Positions 54,961 through 63,775 of a DNA stretch of 64,000 nucleotides are shown piece by piece; the first letter of the stretch is position 1; every line of letters begins with the position of its first letter. Under the pieces are notes generated by a model, which had not been told where the DNA came from, did no database searches, and saw nothing but the letters and a program-made list of their open reading frames with translations. The stretch is from positions 235,759 through 299,758 of the forward strand of contig NZ_QEQK01000002.1 of the NCBI RefSeq assembly GCF_003151135.1, written 5' to 3'. The stretch is from Abyssibacter profundi. Its GTDB lineage: Bacteria; Pseudomonadota; Gammaproteobacteria; Nevskiales; OUC007. Position numbers and translations under genes: made by a program.

Positions 54961-55383
54961 ATGACCCGAATAGAGCACGCCAATATCACCGTACCCGACC
55001 TGGAAGCCGCCACCGCGTTTCTGGCTGTGGTCGCGCCAGATTTTGTTGTACGACACGAAGACCGATCGTCGCAGGGCTATCGCTGGCGCCATGTCGGCAA
55101 TGCCCAGTGCTATTTCGCATTACAGGAGCCGCAGCCTGGGTCCGAGGCCGCCCCGGCGCTGGGCCGGTATGCGGGTGTCGGGGTCAACCATTTCGGCTTG
55201 GAAGTCAGCGGGTTGGAGGCCATGATGCGGCGTCTGGATGCTGAGGGCTACGCACGCAGCTACCCCGTTCAGCGGGAGCCGGGGCGTCTACGCGCCTACT
55301 TTTATGACCGGGCTGGGTTTGAGTGGGAGCTCATTGAGTACAGCACCGACGATCCCGCACAGCGTTATCGCTATGACAGCTAA
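54961..55383 (+). CDS. VOC-family (glyoxalase-like) protein
   Basis: A 140-residue single-chain member of the vicinal oxygen chelate superfamily. The two beta-alpha-beta-beta-beta modules are visible: IEHANITVPDLEAATAFL begins the first and VNHFGLEVSGLEAMMRRL the second. Metal-ligand candidates are His6, His71-region (NHFG) and Glu near the end (EWELIEY). It may isomerise or detoxify an unidentified small molecule. It is separated from the metal cluster by a hairpin-rich 89 bases and is not clearly part of it. Confidence 0.82.
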   Translation: MTRIEHANITVPDLEAATAFLAVVAPDFVVRHEDRSSQGYRWRHVGNAQCYFALQEPQPGSEAAPALGRYAGVGVNHFGLEVSGLEAMMRRLDAEGYARSYPVQREPGRLRAYFYDRAGFEWELIEYSTDDPAQRYRYDS

Positions 55384-55464
55384 ATCTATCCACACAGGCG
55401 GGGCACACCCGACAAGCACCCCGTCAGGCAGGCACGCTCCGAGGAGCTGTAGAGCGGGTGAGCG

Positions 55465-56193
55465 TCACGCAGCCTGCCGGCAGTGACGTTGGCGCGCGCC
55501 TGTCTGATGCCCGATGTGTCGAAGCAGGTCCAACAGATCCCTTGCCAGTCGCAGCTGCAGGTCATGGGGGTGAATCCCCACCCGCAGGGGCTGCTTCAAC
55601 CGCTGCGCCAGGGCGATTTGACCGCGATTCCAAACCGTCAAGGCCACGGACCGCGCCCGCGTGTCGGCCTCATAGCCGACTAGCGGCACCCGGGTGAGCG
55701 AACCGCTGCGGGTATCGACGAAGCCCTGGGTGACCTCAATAGATTGATAGGGCAGGCGTGCCAGATCGGCCCGCCTCAGGTCGCCCAGGGCCCAGGCCGG
55801 CGGAACGTACAAAGCGGGGCGTGGCAGGTCGACCTGCGCGAACCAGTGAGCGGCCCGTCGCATCAGCGCCATGATCTGCTGCCGGCTCAATGCCAGATGT
55901 TCGGCGGCGTCCCGGGAGATCAACGCCGAATGGAGTCGATGTCGCACCCCGGCGATACGCCGCGCGCGGTGTTGCCAGCCATGTGCAGCCAGTGCATGGC
56001 CAGACGCCGCCCATGCGCGTAGCTGTTCCAGCTGATCGGGCTGCCAATCCAGACCGGGCACGACCAGCAGGCTGGGTGGTGCGAGACCGAAGCGCCGACA
56101 CGCAGCGAGGATCTGAGCAACCTGGGGCAGCGTATCGGGCATGACATCGTGAATGGAGACCAGCGCCTGCAACTGTCCGGCATCGTGCCTCAT
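55465..56193 (-). CDS. DUF2334 polysaccharide deacetylase-like protein
   Basis: A 242-residue member of DUF2334, a family related to polysaccharide deacetylases. The metal-binding and catalytic motifs are SIHDVMPDT near the N-terminus and HGWQHRARR in the middle, followed by a late HPHD. There is no signal peptide, so it acts in the cytoplasm, perhaps on a nucleotide sugar or lipid-linked glycan. The start at 56193 overlaps the glycosyltransferase stop by four bases; the frame is open to 56232. It ends a three-gene operon. Confidence 0.85.
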   Translation of the reverse strand: MRHDAGQLQALVSIHDVMPDTLPQVAQILAACRRFGLAPPSLLVVPGLDWQPDQLEQLRAWAASGHALAAHGWQHRARRIAGVRHRLHSALISRDAAEHLALSRQQIMALMRRAAHWFAQVDLPRPALYVPPAWALGDLRRADLARLPYQSIEVTQGFVDTRSGSLTRVPLVGYEADTRARSVALTVWNRGQIALAQRLKQPLRVGIHPHDLQLRLARDLLDLLRHIGHQTGARQRHCRQAA

Positions 56194-57326
56194 CGGGGGG
56201 CTTGCGCTGCCCGGCGGATCAGCTCGCACCAAGTCTCGATAGTCGCGGTGTTAAGCCGCTCGGCAGCTGCTCTCGCACGATCCGACCGGCGTTGTCGCGC
56301 GGTCAGCGCCTGGCTGGCCAGTTCGGCGATCTTATCTGCGATGGCTTCGCCCTCCTGGAGGGTGATCAGACCGTCGCGCAATTCGAGCCACTCATGAATA
56401 CCCGCGCCGGCGGCAACCAATGCAGGGCGACCCCGTGCCATCGCTTCCAGTGCGATGGAGCCAAAGGTCTCCAGGCGGGAGGGCAGCAGCAGCAGGTCCG
56501 AGGCATCCAGCTGTTCGCGCAGCGCTGTTCGGTCCAGCCAGCCATGGAAGTGGACATTCGGAAGGTCTGCGGCCTGCCGCTGGAGTTTGCGCCGCAGCGG
56601 GCCGTCGCCGGCAATCGCAAAACGGACATTCGGACAGGCCTTGGCGGCGTCGAGTACAGCACCCAGATTCTTCTCGGGCGCCAGCCGGCCTGCGAACAGG
56701 ACCTGTTCCAGCTCCGGACGCAGCGGCCGAACAGGGCTGCGCATGAAATCCAGGGGCAGGGGCGTGCCGACAACCGACGCCTGGTCCGCGCCCAAGCCGC
56801 GTACCGTTGCCATCAGCTGCCGATTGTTGACCACGGTGGCATGGGCGCTGCGGCAAAGCTGCTGGTTGGCCAAGGTCAGGTAGCGATTAGCGATGTGGCG
56901 GGAGACCGGATTCCAATACAGGCGAGAGAGCTCTTCAAACTGGGTATGAAAGCCGACGAGCTGACCGCAGCCATGCCGCCGCGCCAGTGCATGCCCGAGC
57001 AGGCCGAAGGGGCCTGGTGTGATCGAAACCACCACGTCAGGTCGAAAATCTCGGAATAAGCGCCACAGCTTGGGAACGTTCGGCGTGAGCAAACGCTGCG
57101 TGGGATCACCCGGCATGGGGACGGACAACCGTCTGGCGCGTGGCCGGTCGCTCGGCTGGAACATCTGCACACCGGCAGTCACCGTCTCCAGCTGGGGTAG
57201 CAGGTCGTGATAGTAGGTCCCCGCGCCATTGCGTTCGGCCACGGAGTCGGAGAAAAACGCGACGCGCAATCGGCGGGCAGGCTGAGCGCTTGATTCCGCC
57301 AGCCCGAGTGGTGACACGGCATTCAT
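56190..57326 (-). CDS. GT4-family glycosyltransferase
   Basis: A 378-residue glycosyltransferase with the two Rossmann domains of the GT-B fold. The N-terminal half begins RVAFFSDSVAERNGAGTYY; the C-terminal half has the sugar-nucleotide site (FAGRLAPEKNL and the acidic ETFGSIALEAMARG motif, the EX7E pair of retaining GT4 enzymes). It resembles glycolipid mannosyl- and glucosyltransferases. The ATG at 57326 overlaps the sulfotransferase stop; a TTG one codon earlier is a weaker start. Confidence 0.9.
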   Translation of the reverse strand: MNAVSPLGLAESSAQPARRLRVAFFSDSVAERNGAGTYYHDLLPQLETVTAGVQMFQPSDRPRARRLSVPMPGDPTQRLLTPNVPKLWRLFRDFRPDVVVSITPGPFGLLGHALARRHGCGQLVGFHTQFEELSRLYWNPVSRHIANRYLTLANQQLCRSAHATVVNNRQLMATVRGLGADQASVVGTPLPLDFMRSPVRPLRPELEQVLFAGRLAPEKNLGAVLDAAKACPNVRFAIAGDGPLRRKLQRQAADLPNVHFHGWLDRTALREQLDASDLLLLPSRLETFGSIALEAMARGRPALVAAGAGIHEWLELRDGLITLQEGEAIADKIAELASQALTARQRRSDRARAAAERLNTATIETWCELIRRAAQAPR

Positions 57327-58510
57327 CAAGAGGCCTCCTGAAGGGTATCGATGCGATGCGCACAGATGGCGTGGTAGTCAGGTTCCAGTTCGCGGCGCAG
57401 CGTCTGGCTGCAGAGGCCGAACTGCTCGATCCGGTGCCGATGCGCGCTTTGGAAGCCGCCGGCCTGCCGATCAGCGCGGGCCAGCGCATGACCAAGCTCT
57501 GGGGAGACGCGCTCGTTCAGCGCGGTCAGCGCGTCGTGCAGCGTCTTGCCGGGCCGTTGTTTGAGCGCTTCCATTTGCACGACCGCGAAGCGCTGCGGGC
57601 TCGCGTCGATTGCGCGCCGCAGACTGCGTAACGACGCTGCGTAAATATGGCGGAAGCGGTCTGGGAAGGTCCGTCCCTCCGGGTCGGTTCCGAAGAGTTC
57701 ACGCGCCGCAGCAATGGAAGACAGCTGCGAGCTCAGTGCCTCCACGGGATCGCGCATACAGACGATGAATCGGGCATCGGGATACCGCTGCGCCAGCGCG
57801 GGGGTCCAGGTCGAAAACGCGGCGTTCTTGGACAGCAACCGGGGGGCGTGGCCCGTATCCGTGCGATGGGCGTACAGGTGGCGTTGCAGCAGTCCGTGGT
57901 AGGCCGCTAGCAGAACCGCCTGGTTGGTCGGCGACACCGCCTCATCCAGGTCGGCCAGCGCCCACAAACTCTCAGCGCCAGGGAAGCCCAGCGCCGGGAG
58001 AAAGCAACCGGCCATTGGGAGCAGGGCCAGGTAGTCCTCTTCCGCATCGTCCGGGGCGATCGGGTGGATGTCATCCAGCTGTGCCGACAATCGCGCCAGC
58101 ATGTGGTTCAGGCCACGTAGCGTCGGGGCGCCCAGGCTTTGATCGACTGCTGCCAGCGCCTGTGCAACCCGGCGCTCCGTGACGGACGGTGCCAGCAGGG
58201 CCTCCCAGGCCGTCAGGCTGGTGAATCCAGGGTCGGCGGCCAGCGTTCGGTGAACAAAGGTGGTGCCGCTGCGAGGGATTCCCACAACAAACAATGGCGC
58301 ATCGACCGCCACACTGCGGTAGTCCGAATGCGTCAGCTCATCCAGGGCAAAACCGACCCAGTGCACAGCCTGTGCGGCAGCATAGGGTGCAGCCAGCGCC
58401 CCCAGGCGGAGCAACCGCCCCGGTTGTCGGGGCGCATCCGCTTGGTCGGTCCACGCAGAGCGCAGCATTTGTCCATGGACGCGCAGACTGCGGCGCAGGG
58501 CAGAACTCAT
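57326..58510 (-). CDS. PAPS-dependent sulfotransferase family protein
   Basis: A 394-residue sulfotransferase. The 5' phosphosulfate-binding loop is GIPRSGTTFVHRTLA and the 3' phosphate motif is MRDPVEALSSQL, both features of the PAPS-binding fold. The protein is cytoplasmic by sequence. It heads the operon with the glycosyltransferase and DUF2334 genes, overlapping the next gene by one base, which implies that a glycosylated and perhaps deacetylated lipid or saccharide receives a sulfate. GTG 58513 is an alternative start. Confidence 0.88.
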   Translation of the reverse strand: MSSALRRSLRVHGQMLRSAWTDQADAPRQPGRLLRLGALAAPYAAAQAVHWVGFALDELTHSDYRSVAVDAPLFVVGIPRSGTTFVHRTLAADPGFTSLTAWEALLAPSVTERRVAQALAAVDQSLGAPTLRGLNHMLARLSAQLDDIHPIAPDDAEEDYLALLPMAGCFLPALGFPGAESLWALADLDEAVSPTNQAVLLAAYHGLLQRHLYAHRTDTGHAPRLLSKNAAFSTWTPALAQRYPDARFIVCMRDPVEALSSQLSSIAAARELFGTDPEGRTFPDRFRHIYAASLRSLRRAIDASPQRFAVVQMEALKQRPGKTLHDALTALNERVSPELGHALARADRQAGGFQSAHRHRIEQFGLCSQTLRRELEPDYHAICAHRIDTLQEAS

Positions 58511-58627
58511 CACGATAGGGCGGCATCATGGGCCGAGTGAGCCGCCAAGGCTGCCGATGGTCTGTGACAGCCATGTTGCATCCTGCCCCGGTAATGACCG
58601 GGGTATCGGGCAGCTGGCTGCTGTGGT

Positions 58628-59458
58628 CTAGTCCGGGTCTGCCGTGAAATGGTCGATCAGTAACTCCGCGATGGCTTCGGGTTGTTCGATCGGCATCCAG
58701 TGTCCCCCCGGGCGTTCGACGTAGCGCCAGCGGCCGCGCACATGGTGCTTCGATTGCTCCATTTGTCGTCGGGTCAGGAAGGCATCGGCGCGGCTGTAAA
58801 TTCCCAGCGTATCGGCCTGGACCGCAGGTAACCCGCCGCGTAGCAACGCCAGGGCATTGGCCCGATAAACATTGAGGGCAGCGCGTAGCCGACCCGGCCG
58901 CTGCATCTGCGCACGCACCGAGTCGGCGTCGGGGTGGGCTGTCATTCCTCCGCGCAACAATCGCCAGTCACCCAGCGGCAGCAGTCGCTCTGCCAGACCG
59001 GGCACCTGAAACATCAGGGCATACCACGCGCGTAGGCTTTGCTCGATGCCCGCGCGGGCGTAGGCATTCGGGTGACCGACCGACAGCACCGCCAAACGTT
59101 TCACACGTTCGGGATGCTTCGCCGCCAACGCCCAGGCGAAAATGGCGCCCCAGTCATGACCGGCCACATCGGCGGTCGCCGCACCCAGATGATCGATTAG
59201 CCCGACCAGGTCATCAACAACAGCGTCGAGCCGGGAATCTGCGACGCGCCGGGTCAGTGCAGAGGCACCATAGCCTCGAATGTCCGGCGCTACGGCACGA
59301 AACCCTCTGGCGTGCAGCGCTTCGAGCTGCGGAGTCCACATGCTGGACTCGTCCGGGAAGCCGTGGAGCAACAGCACAACTGGACGCTGCGATGCATCAG
59401 GTGCCGTGTCCAGGTAGGCGATGTCCAGTCCGTTGGGTCGACAGCTTGCTCGCTGCAT
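58628..59458 (-). CDS. Alpha/beta-hydrolase of the epoxide hydrolase type
   Basis: A 276-residue cytoplasmic hydrolase. The oxyanion-hole motif HGFPDE, the nucleophile AGHDWGA (Asp rather than Ser, as in epoxide hydrolases and haloalkane dehalogenases) and the late GGHWMPIEQPE catalytic His are present. The canonical lid tyrosines were not confirmed. It lies beside the sulfotransferase operon in the same direction but with a 117-base gap (hairpin at 58586-58603) between them. Confidence 0.86.
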   Translation of the reverse strand: MQRASCRPNGLDIAYLDTAPDASQRPVVLLLHGFPDESSMWTPQLEALHARGFRAVAPDIRGYGASALTRRVADSRLDAVVDDLVGLIDHLGAATADVAGHDWGAIFAWALAAKHPERVKRLAVLSVGHPNAYARAGIEQSLRAWYALMFQVPGLAERLLPLGDWRLLRGGMTAHPDADSVRAQMQRPGRLRAALNVYRANALALLRGGLPAVQADTLGIYSRADAFLTRRQMEQSKHHVRGRWRYVERPGGHWMPIEQPEAIAELLIDHFTADPD

Positions 59459-59599
59459 ATTCGGCTCCTTGCCTTCAGTGGTGTCTGTACGGTCTGAAAC
59501 GTCGGGGGCGATGCGTTAGGCTATAGATCAACGCAGACGATGAATCGACGCGTCTGCACCTTACGCCAAGTGCGGGAGTCAGCGGGATTCGGCTCCCCT

Positions 59600-59724
59600 T
59601 GCGCGGGTCCGGCCAGTGAGCCGGCCACCTGGGCACTGCCTGACGGCAGTCCATCAAGACGCTGCGGCGAGCGCAGCGGTTGTGCATGACCCGGAACATC
59701 CTTCGTCAGACGCACGGGTCATGG
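59600..59724 (+). promoter_or_regulatory. Hairpin-rich leader upstream of betaine synthesis genes
   Basis: The gene-free stretch 59459-59771 (313 bases) holds three consecutive hairpins: CCGGC/GCCGG (59609-59624), ACTGCC/GGCAGT (59635-59650) and GCTGCG/CGCAGC (59661-59677), then an inverted repeat CATGACCC ... GGGTCATG (59685-59723) before the strong AAGGAGAG ribosome binding site. The arrangement suits a folded 5' leader, perhaps an osmotic or metabolite-sensing RNA, or a regulator site. I recognise no known riboswitch; no clear promoter is seen. Confidence 0.45.
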
Positions 59725-59771
59725 CATTGAATTCATAGCGACTGACCAATGAACTGCCAAGGAGAGCACGG

Positions 59772-60599
59772 ATGGCTGACGCAAAAGCGACGGCTGCTCA
59801 ATTGACGGAGCAGGACTACGGGGACGACCCACTCAAGGTCCGGACCACGGACACCTACCAGAACGAGTACGTCCAGAGCTTCGTCGAGAAGTGGGACGAG
59901 TTGATCGACTGGGATGCACGGGCAGAGAGTGAGGGGGATTTCTTCATCGAAGCCCTGCGTGCACGGGGCGCCAAGAAGGTGCTTGACGTGGCGACCGGCA
60001 CGGGCTTCCACTCGGTCCGCCTACGCGAGGCGGGTTTCGAAGTGGTCTCCGCTGACGGCAGCGCTGAAATGCTGGCCATGGCATTCGAGAACGGGCGCAA
60101 GCGCGGTCATGTGCTGCGCACAGTTCTGGCCGACTGGCGCTGGTTGAACCGCGACGTGCATGGCAAATACGACGCCGTTATCTGCCTCGGCAATTCCTTC
60201 ACCCACCTGCATTCAGACCGGGACCGGCGCAAGGCCCTTGCCGAGTTTTATGCGGCGCTGCGCCATGACGGCGTGCTCATCCTCGATCAACGCAACTACG
60301 ACATGATCCTGGATGACGGCTTCAAGTCGAAGCACCAGTTCTATTACTGCGGTGACAACGTCAAGGCAGAGCCCGAGTACTGCGATGATGGTCTCGCACG
60401 GTTTTGCTACAGCTTCCCCGACGGCTCTCAGTACCACTTGAACATGTTTCCGCTGCGCAAGGAGTACGTCACCCGTTTGATGGGCGAGGTCGGATTCCAG
60501 AACGTGACCACCATGGCCGATTTTCAAGAGACCTATCGCCAGGACGACCCTGACTTCTTCATCCATATTGCAGAAAAACTGCACCCCGATGAGCGATAA
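59772..60599 (+). CDS. Glycine/sarcosine N-methyltransferase (betaine synthesis)
   Basis: Uses S-adenosylmethionine to methylate glycine to sarcosine and on to dimethylglycine, the first half of the betaine route in halophiles. The 275 residues show the SAM-binding LDVATGTGFHSVRL, VVSADGSAEML and ADWRWLN motifs, with the GSMT-typical NSFTHL and DQRNYD substrate region. An AAGGAGAG ribosome binding site stands just upstream. It is followed by the second methyltransferase, which overlaps it by 11 bases. Confidence 0.9.
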   Translation: MADAKATAAQLTEQDYGDDPLKVRTTDTYQNEYVQSFVEKWDELIDWDARAESEGDFFIEALRARGAKKVLDVATGTGFHSVRLREAGFEVVSADGSAEMLAMAFENGRKRGHVLRTVLADWRWLNRDVHGKYDAVICLGNSFTHLHSDRDRRKALAEFYAALRHDGVLILDQRNYDMILDDGFKSKHQFYYCGDNVKAEPEYCDDGLARFCYSFPDGSQYHLNMFPLRKEYVTRLMGEVGFQNVTTMADFQETYRQDDPDFFIHIAEKLHPDER

Positions 60600-61443
60600 G
60601 CCGAGCATGAGCGATCAGGACCAAGTCGTCGTCGACACCACACGCGACTATTACGACAGTAGCGACGCCGACAATTTCTATTTTCATGTCTGGGGCGGAG
60701 AAGATATCCATGTGGGTATTTACACCCGGACGGATGAGCCCATTCGCGATGCCAGTCATCGGACGGTTGAACGCATGCTGGACGCCTTGTCACTGGAGGC
60801 AGGCAGTCGTGTGTTGGATATTGGCTCCGGTTATGGCGGCTCCGCTCGTGTCATCGCCCGTCGTTATGGCTGCCATGTCACGGCGCTGAATCTCAGCCCG
60901 GTGCAGAACGCACGGGCGCGCGAGATGAATCAAGCCCAGGGCCTGGCAGACCGCATCGACGTCATCGATGGCAGTTTTGAGGACTTGCCCTTAGCGGATA
61001 ACAGCTACGATGTGGTCTGGTGTCAGGACTCGATCCTGCATAGTGCGCGGCGGCGTCGGGTGTTCAGCGAAGTCGATCGTGTGCTGCGGCCTGGTGGCTC
61101 GTTCATCTTTACTGACCCCATGCAGCAGGATGACGTCGACCCCGAACTGCTGGCACCTGTTCTGGCGCGAATCCACCTGCCATCCATGGGTTCGGTGAGC
61201 AAGTACGCTGCCTATGCCGCAGAACTGGGCTGGGACACGGTGGGCATCGAGCGGATGCCGGATGCCATCGTCAAGCACTACGGGCGGGTGCTCGCTGAGC
61301 TGACTTCCCGGAGGGACGCTTTGGCCGAGCTCGTCAGCGCCGATTACATTGACCGGATGACCACGGGGCTGACTCACTGGGTGGCTGCCGGTGAACAGGG
61401 GGCGCTGGACTGGGGCATTCTGCACTTTCGCAAGCCCGAGTAA
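60589..61443 (+). CDS. Sarcosine/dimethylglycine N-methyltransferase (betaine synthesis)
   Basis: Completes betaine synthesis by methylating sarcosine and dimethylglycine. The 284 residues carry RDYYDSSDADNFYFHVWGGEDIHVGIY, here split to its diagnostic parts DYYDSSDADNFYF and WGGEDIHVG, plus the SAM motif VLDIGSGYGGSARV and a PGGSF post-motif. The start may be 60589 (overlapping the first gene by 11 bases) or 60607. The 238 bases after it, to 61681, show no gene. Confidence 0.92.
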   Translation: MSDKPSMSDQDQVVVDTTRDYYDSSDADNFYFHVWGGEDIHVGIYTRTDEPIRDASHRTVERMLDALSLEAGSRVLDIGSGYGGSARVIARRYGCHVTALNLSPVQNARAREMNQAQGLADRIDVIDGSFEDLPLADNSYDVVWCQDSILHSARRRRVFSEVDRVLRPGGSFIFTDPMQQDDVDPELLAPVLARIHLPSMGSVSKYAAYAAELGWDTVGIERMPDAIVKHYGRVLAELTSRRDALAELVSADYIDRMTTGLTHWVAAGEQGALDWGILHFRKPE

Positions 61444-61681
61444 ATCGTCCGATTTTCTCGGGGGGCGCTCAGCCACCCGCTGGCCGGCGGTCGTTGCCGT
61501 ACGTGTTTGGGTTGGCAATTCGCCGGTCTGGCGCTGCGCGGCCACGCGTTCGGGTGGCGGCCAAGTCAACGGCATCGCAATTGGCAGTGCGGGCGGTTAG
61601 CATGCCGCTCCTGCCATTCACGCGAATACGCTTGCTAGGTGCCGTCTCAGTGCGAGCGGGCCCCGGGGGGACTGCAACTCA

Positions 61682-62365
61682 ATGTTCAAGGCCTTACTTG
61701 CCTGGCTGGTCCAGGCGTTCATCCGTCTACTCAACGCGACTTACCGCTACCGCTTTGATGGACAGCCCAAGCGCCGTGATCCGCAAGGTGCGGACCCGTA
61801 CTTGCTGGCGATCTGGCACCAGAATCTATTCGCCGGCATTCTCGCGCAAACCGGTCGGCGGCATGTCGTCATCGTGTCGCGCTCTGGAGACGGCGATCCG
61901 GTCACGATGCTGTGCGAACGGCTGGGTCATCACGTCGCACGCGGAAGCTCGGCTTCGCGTGGTCGGGATAAGGGTGGGCGCGAAGCCAAGGAAGACATGA
62001 TCCGTCAGTTGGAGGCGGGCCTGCCGGGCGCGTTGACCGTAGACGGCCCGCGTGGGCCCGCGCATGTCGTCAAGCCGGGCATCGTCGAAATGGCACGTCG
62101 CACCGGCCTGCCGATTGTTCCCTATCTGCCCCTGCCGCAGCGCTACTGGTCGATGAAGAGCTGGGATCGCTTTCGCCTGCCCAAGCCGTTCACGCGTATC
62201 GACGTGTACTACGGAGAGCCGATCCCGGTGCCGTCCGAATTGACCGGCGCACAGTTCGAGCACTACCAGCGCATCGTCGCCGAGGCCATCGACGCACTGG
62301 AAGCGCGGCATGACCCGCATTTCGTCCCGCGCGATCACTTGGAGCGGCCCAAGACAGGGCGCTAG
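61682..62365 (+). CDS. Lysophospholipid acyltransferase family protein (DUF374)
   Basis: A 227-residue membrane-associated acyltransferase-like protein. The N-terminus is hydrophobic (about residues 3-22) and the DUF374 landmarks follow: AIWHQNLFAG (catalytic His region), VSRSGDGD, the GSSASRGRDKGG loop and the TVDGPRGPAHVVKPGIVEMAR motif. Related proteins act on lipid A precursors or other lipids. It stands alone between the betaine genes and oxyR. Confidence 0.88.
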   Translation: MFKALLAWLVQAFIRLLNATYRYRFDGQPKRRDPQGADPYLLAIWHQNLFAGILAQTGRRHVVIVSRSGDGDPVTMLCERLGHHVARGSSASRGRDKGGREAKEDMIRQLEAGLPGALTVDGPRGPAHVVKPGIVEMARRTGLPIVPYLPLPQRYWSMKSWDRFRLPKPFTRIDVYYGEPIPVPSELTGAQFEHYQRIVAEAIDALEARHDPHFVPRDHLERPKTGR

Positions 62366-62473
62366 CCAGCTCAGCGGCGGGCCTGCCCGTGGCTTAGAGG
62401 GCGATTAAAGGTCGGGCAATTATCGGCAGCGTCGATTAAACTCCCGTACTTTCCTCACGGGCGGATGGCCGCG

Positions 62474-63355
62474 ATGAATCTGCGTGATCTGCAATATGTG
62501 GTGTCGGTGGCCGAGATGCGCAGTTTTTCTCGGGCAGCCCAGGCATGTCACGTCAGCCAGTCGACACTTAGCGGACAGATCAAGAAACTTGAATACTGGT
62601 TGGGCGTCCAGATTTTCGAGCGCACGAACAAGCGGGTGATGCCCACGGAGGTCGGGGAGGGGATCATCCGCTCGGCCAGTCGTGTCATCCGCGAGATCGA
62701 CAGTATTCGGGAGGCGGCCGAGCACGCCAAGGATCCGTTCACCGGCAAGTTTCGACTGGGCGCGTTCCCGACACTGGCCACGTATGTGTTCTGTGATCTG
62801 GTGAACGAAATCACGTCGGCCTATCCACGTTTACGACTGGTCCTCAGCGAGGACAAGACCGCAACACTGGTTCAGCAACTCAAGGACGGCGACCTGGACG
62901 CCGCATTGCTGGCATTGCCGGTCAACGAGGACTCCTTGGTGTGCACCCCCCTATTCGAAGAGCCGTTTTTTCTAGCGGTCCCGGAATCGCACCCGCTGGC
63001 GAGCCTTTCCCATGTCGACGCCAACGTGTTGGCACGATATCGGCTTCTGTTGCTCGAAGAGGGACATTGTCTGCGAGACCATGCGCTGGACGTTTGTCAG
63101 CAGCACAATCTGGGAGAAGAGCAGGACTTCCGGGCAACCGGACTGGAAACCCTGCGTCAGATGGTTCGGGCGGGGACAGGGATCACCCTGTTTCCCCAAA
63201 TGGCGATACGCCAGGACGATGAGGGCATTCGCTATGTGCCATTCGCCGAACCCACACCATGCCGATCCATTGGCCTGTTTTACCGCAAGACCAGCGCTGC
63301 GAGGCCGATCATCCAAAGCATGGATTCATTATTCTGTCATCTTTATCGCGCTTAA
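62474..63355 (+). CDS. oxyR: Hydrogen peroxide-sensing LysR regulator OxyR
   Basis: A LysR-type activator of peroxide defence genes. The 293 residues include the helix-turn-helix (FSRAAQACHVSQSTLSGQIKKLE) and the sensor domain with Cys199 and Cys208 in EEGHCLRDHALDVC, identical in position and context to the E. coli redox pair that forms a disulfide with H2O2. The start at 62474 matches the family N-terminus MNLRDLQY; 62465 is three codons earlier. No catalase or peroxiredoxin gene is adjacent. arsR follows 42 bases later. Confidence 0.94.
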   Translation: MNLRDLQYVVSVAEMRSFSRAAQACHVSQSTLSGQIKKLEYWLGVQIFERTNKRVMPTEVGEGIIRSASRVIREIDSIREAAEHAKDPFTGKFRLGAFPTLATYVFCDLVNEITSAYPRLRLVLSEDKTATLVQQLKDGDLDAALLALPVNEDSLVCTPLFEEPFFLAVPESHPLASLSHVDANVLARYRLLLLEEGHCLRDHALDVCQQHNLGEEQDFRATGLETLRQMVRAGTGITLFPQMAIRQDDEGIRYVPFAEPTPCRSIGLFYRKTSAARPIIQSMDSLFCHLYRA

Positions 63356-63397
63356 TACCCGGTTGGCGCTAAAACGCACAACGGAAACAATAAGAAT

Positions 63398-63751
63398 ATG
63401 GGTCACCTAAACGAGGCTGTCGCGCAATTGGGGGCATTGGCCGAGCCCACACGCTTGGGGATATACCGCAAATTGGTTCGTCATGCGCCCGACGGGCTTT
63501 GTGTTGGCGATCTGCTGCCGGATGCCGGTTTGAGTCAACCCACGTTGTCTTTCCATCTCAAAACCCTGGCGACCGCGCAGCTGGTTACCCGCCGCAAACA
63601 GGGCCGCAATGTCTATTACGCGCCGAATTTCGCCGCCATGCATGCGCTGATGGAGTTCCTGATGGAGAACTGCTGCGAAGGCGAGCAGTGCCTGGATCAG
63701 CTGCGTGCCTTGACCTGTTGCCCGACCATCGAGCGGCGCATCGAAGCCTAG
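63398..63751 (+). CDS. ArsR-family metalloregulator with C-terminal cysteines
   Basis: A 117-residue winged-helix repressor. The recognition helix is LSQPTLSFHLKTLATAQLV and the wing RRKQGRNVYYA. The usual ArsR alpha-4 CxCxxC site is absent (only CVGDLL), but a C-terminal cluster NCCEGEQC (Cys92, Cys93, Cys98) and CC (Cys107, Cys108) resembles the C-terminal arsenite site of Acidithiobacillus-type ArsR. It probably senses As(III) or a related soft metal. Its target genes are not in the window; a repeat element begins at its stop codon. Confidence 0.88.
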   Translation: MGHLNEAVAQLGALAEPTRLGIYRKLVRHAPDGLCVGDLLPDAGLSQPTLSFHLKTLATAQLVTRRKQGRNVYYAPNFAAMHALMEFLMENCCEGEQCLDQLRALTCCPTIERRIEA

Positions 63752-63775
63752 GGAATCAATCGCTGTTTCCCTAGG
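63747..63775 (+). terminator. Inverted repeat over the arsR stop codon
   Basis: CCTAGGGAA (63747-63755, containing the stop TAG) pairs perfectly with TTCCCTAGG (63767-63775) across an 11-base loop. It may terminate arsR and coincides with the left end of repeat copy 3. Confidence 0.45.

Noticed and set aside
59459..59771. A known SAM or SAH riboswitch before the betaine genes
   Set aside because: The hairpins did not match any consensus I could recall, so only a general structured leader is reported.
61494..62000. A plus-strand frame between the betaine genes and the DUF374 gene
   Set aside because: It overlaps the DUF374 gene in another frame and has Arg/Ser-rich low-complexity translation.
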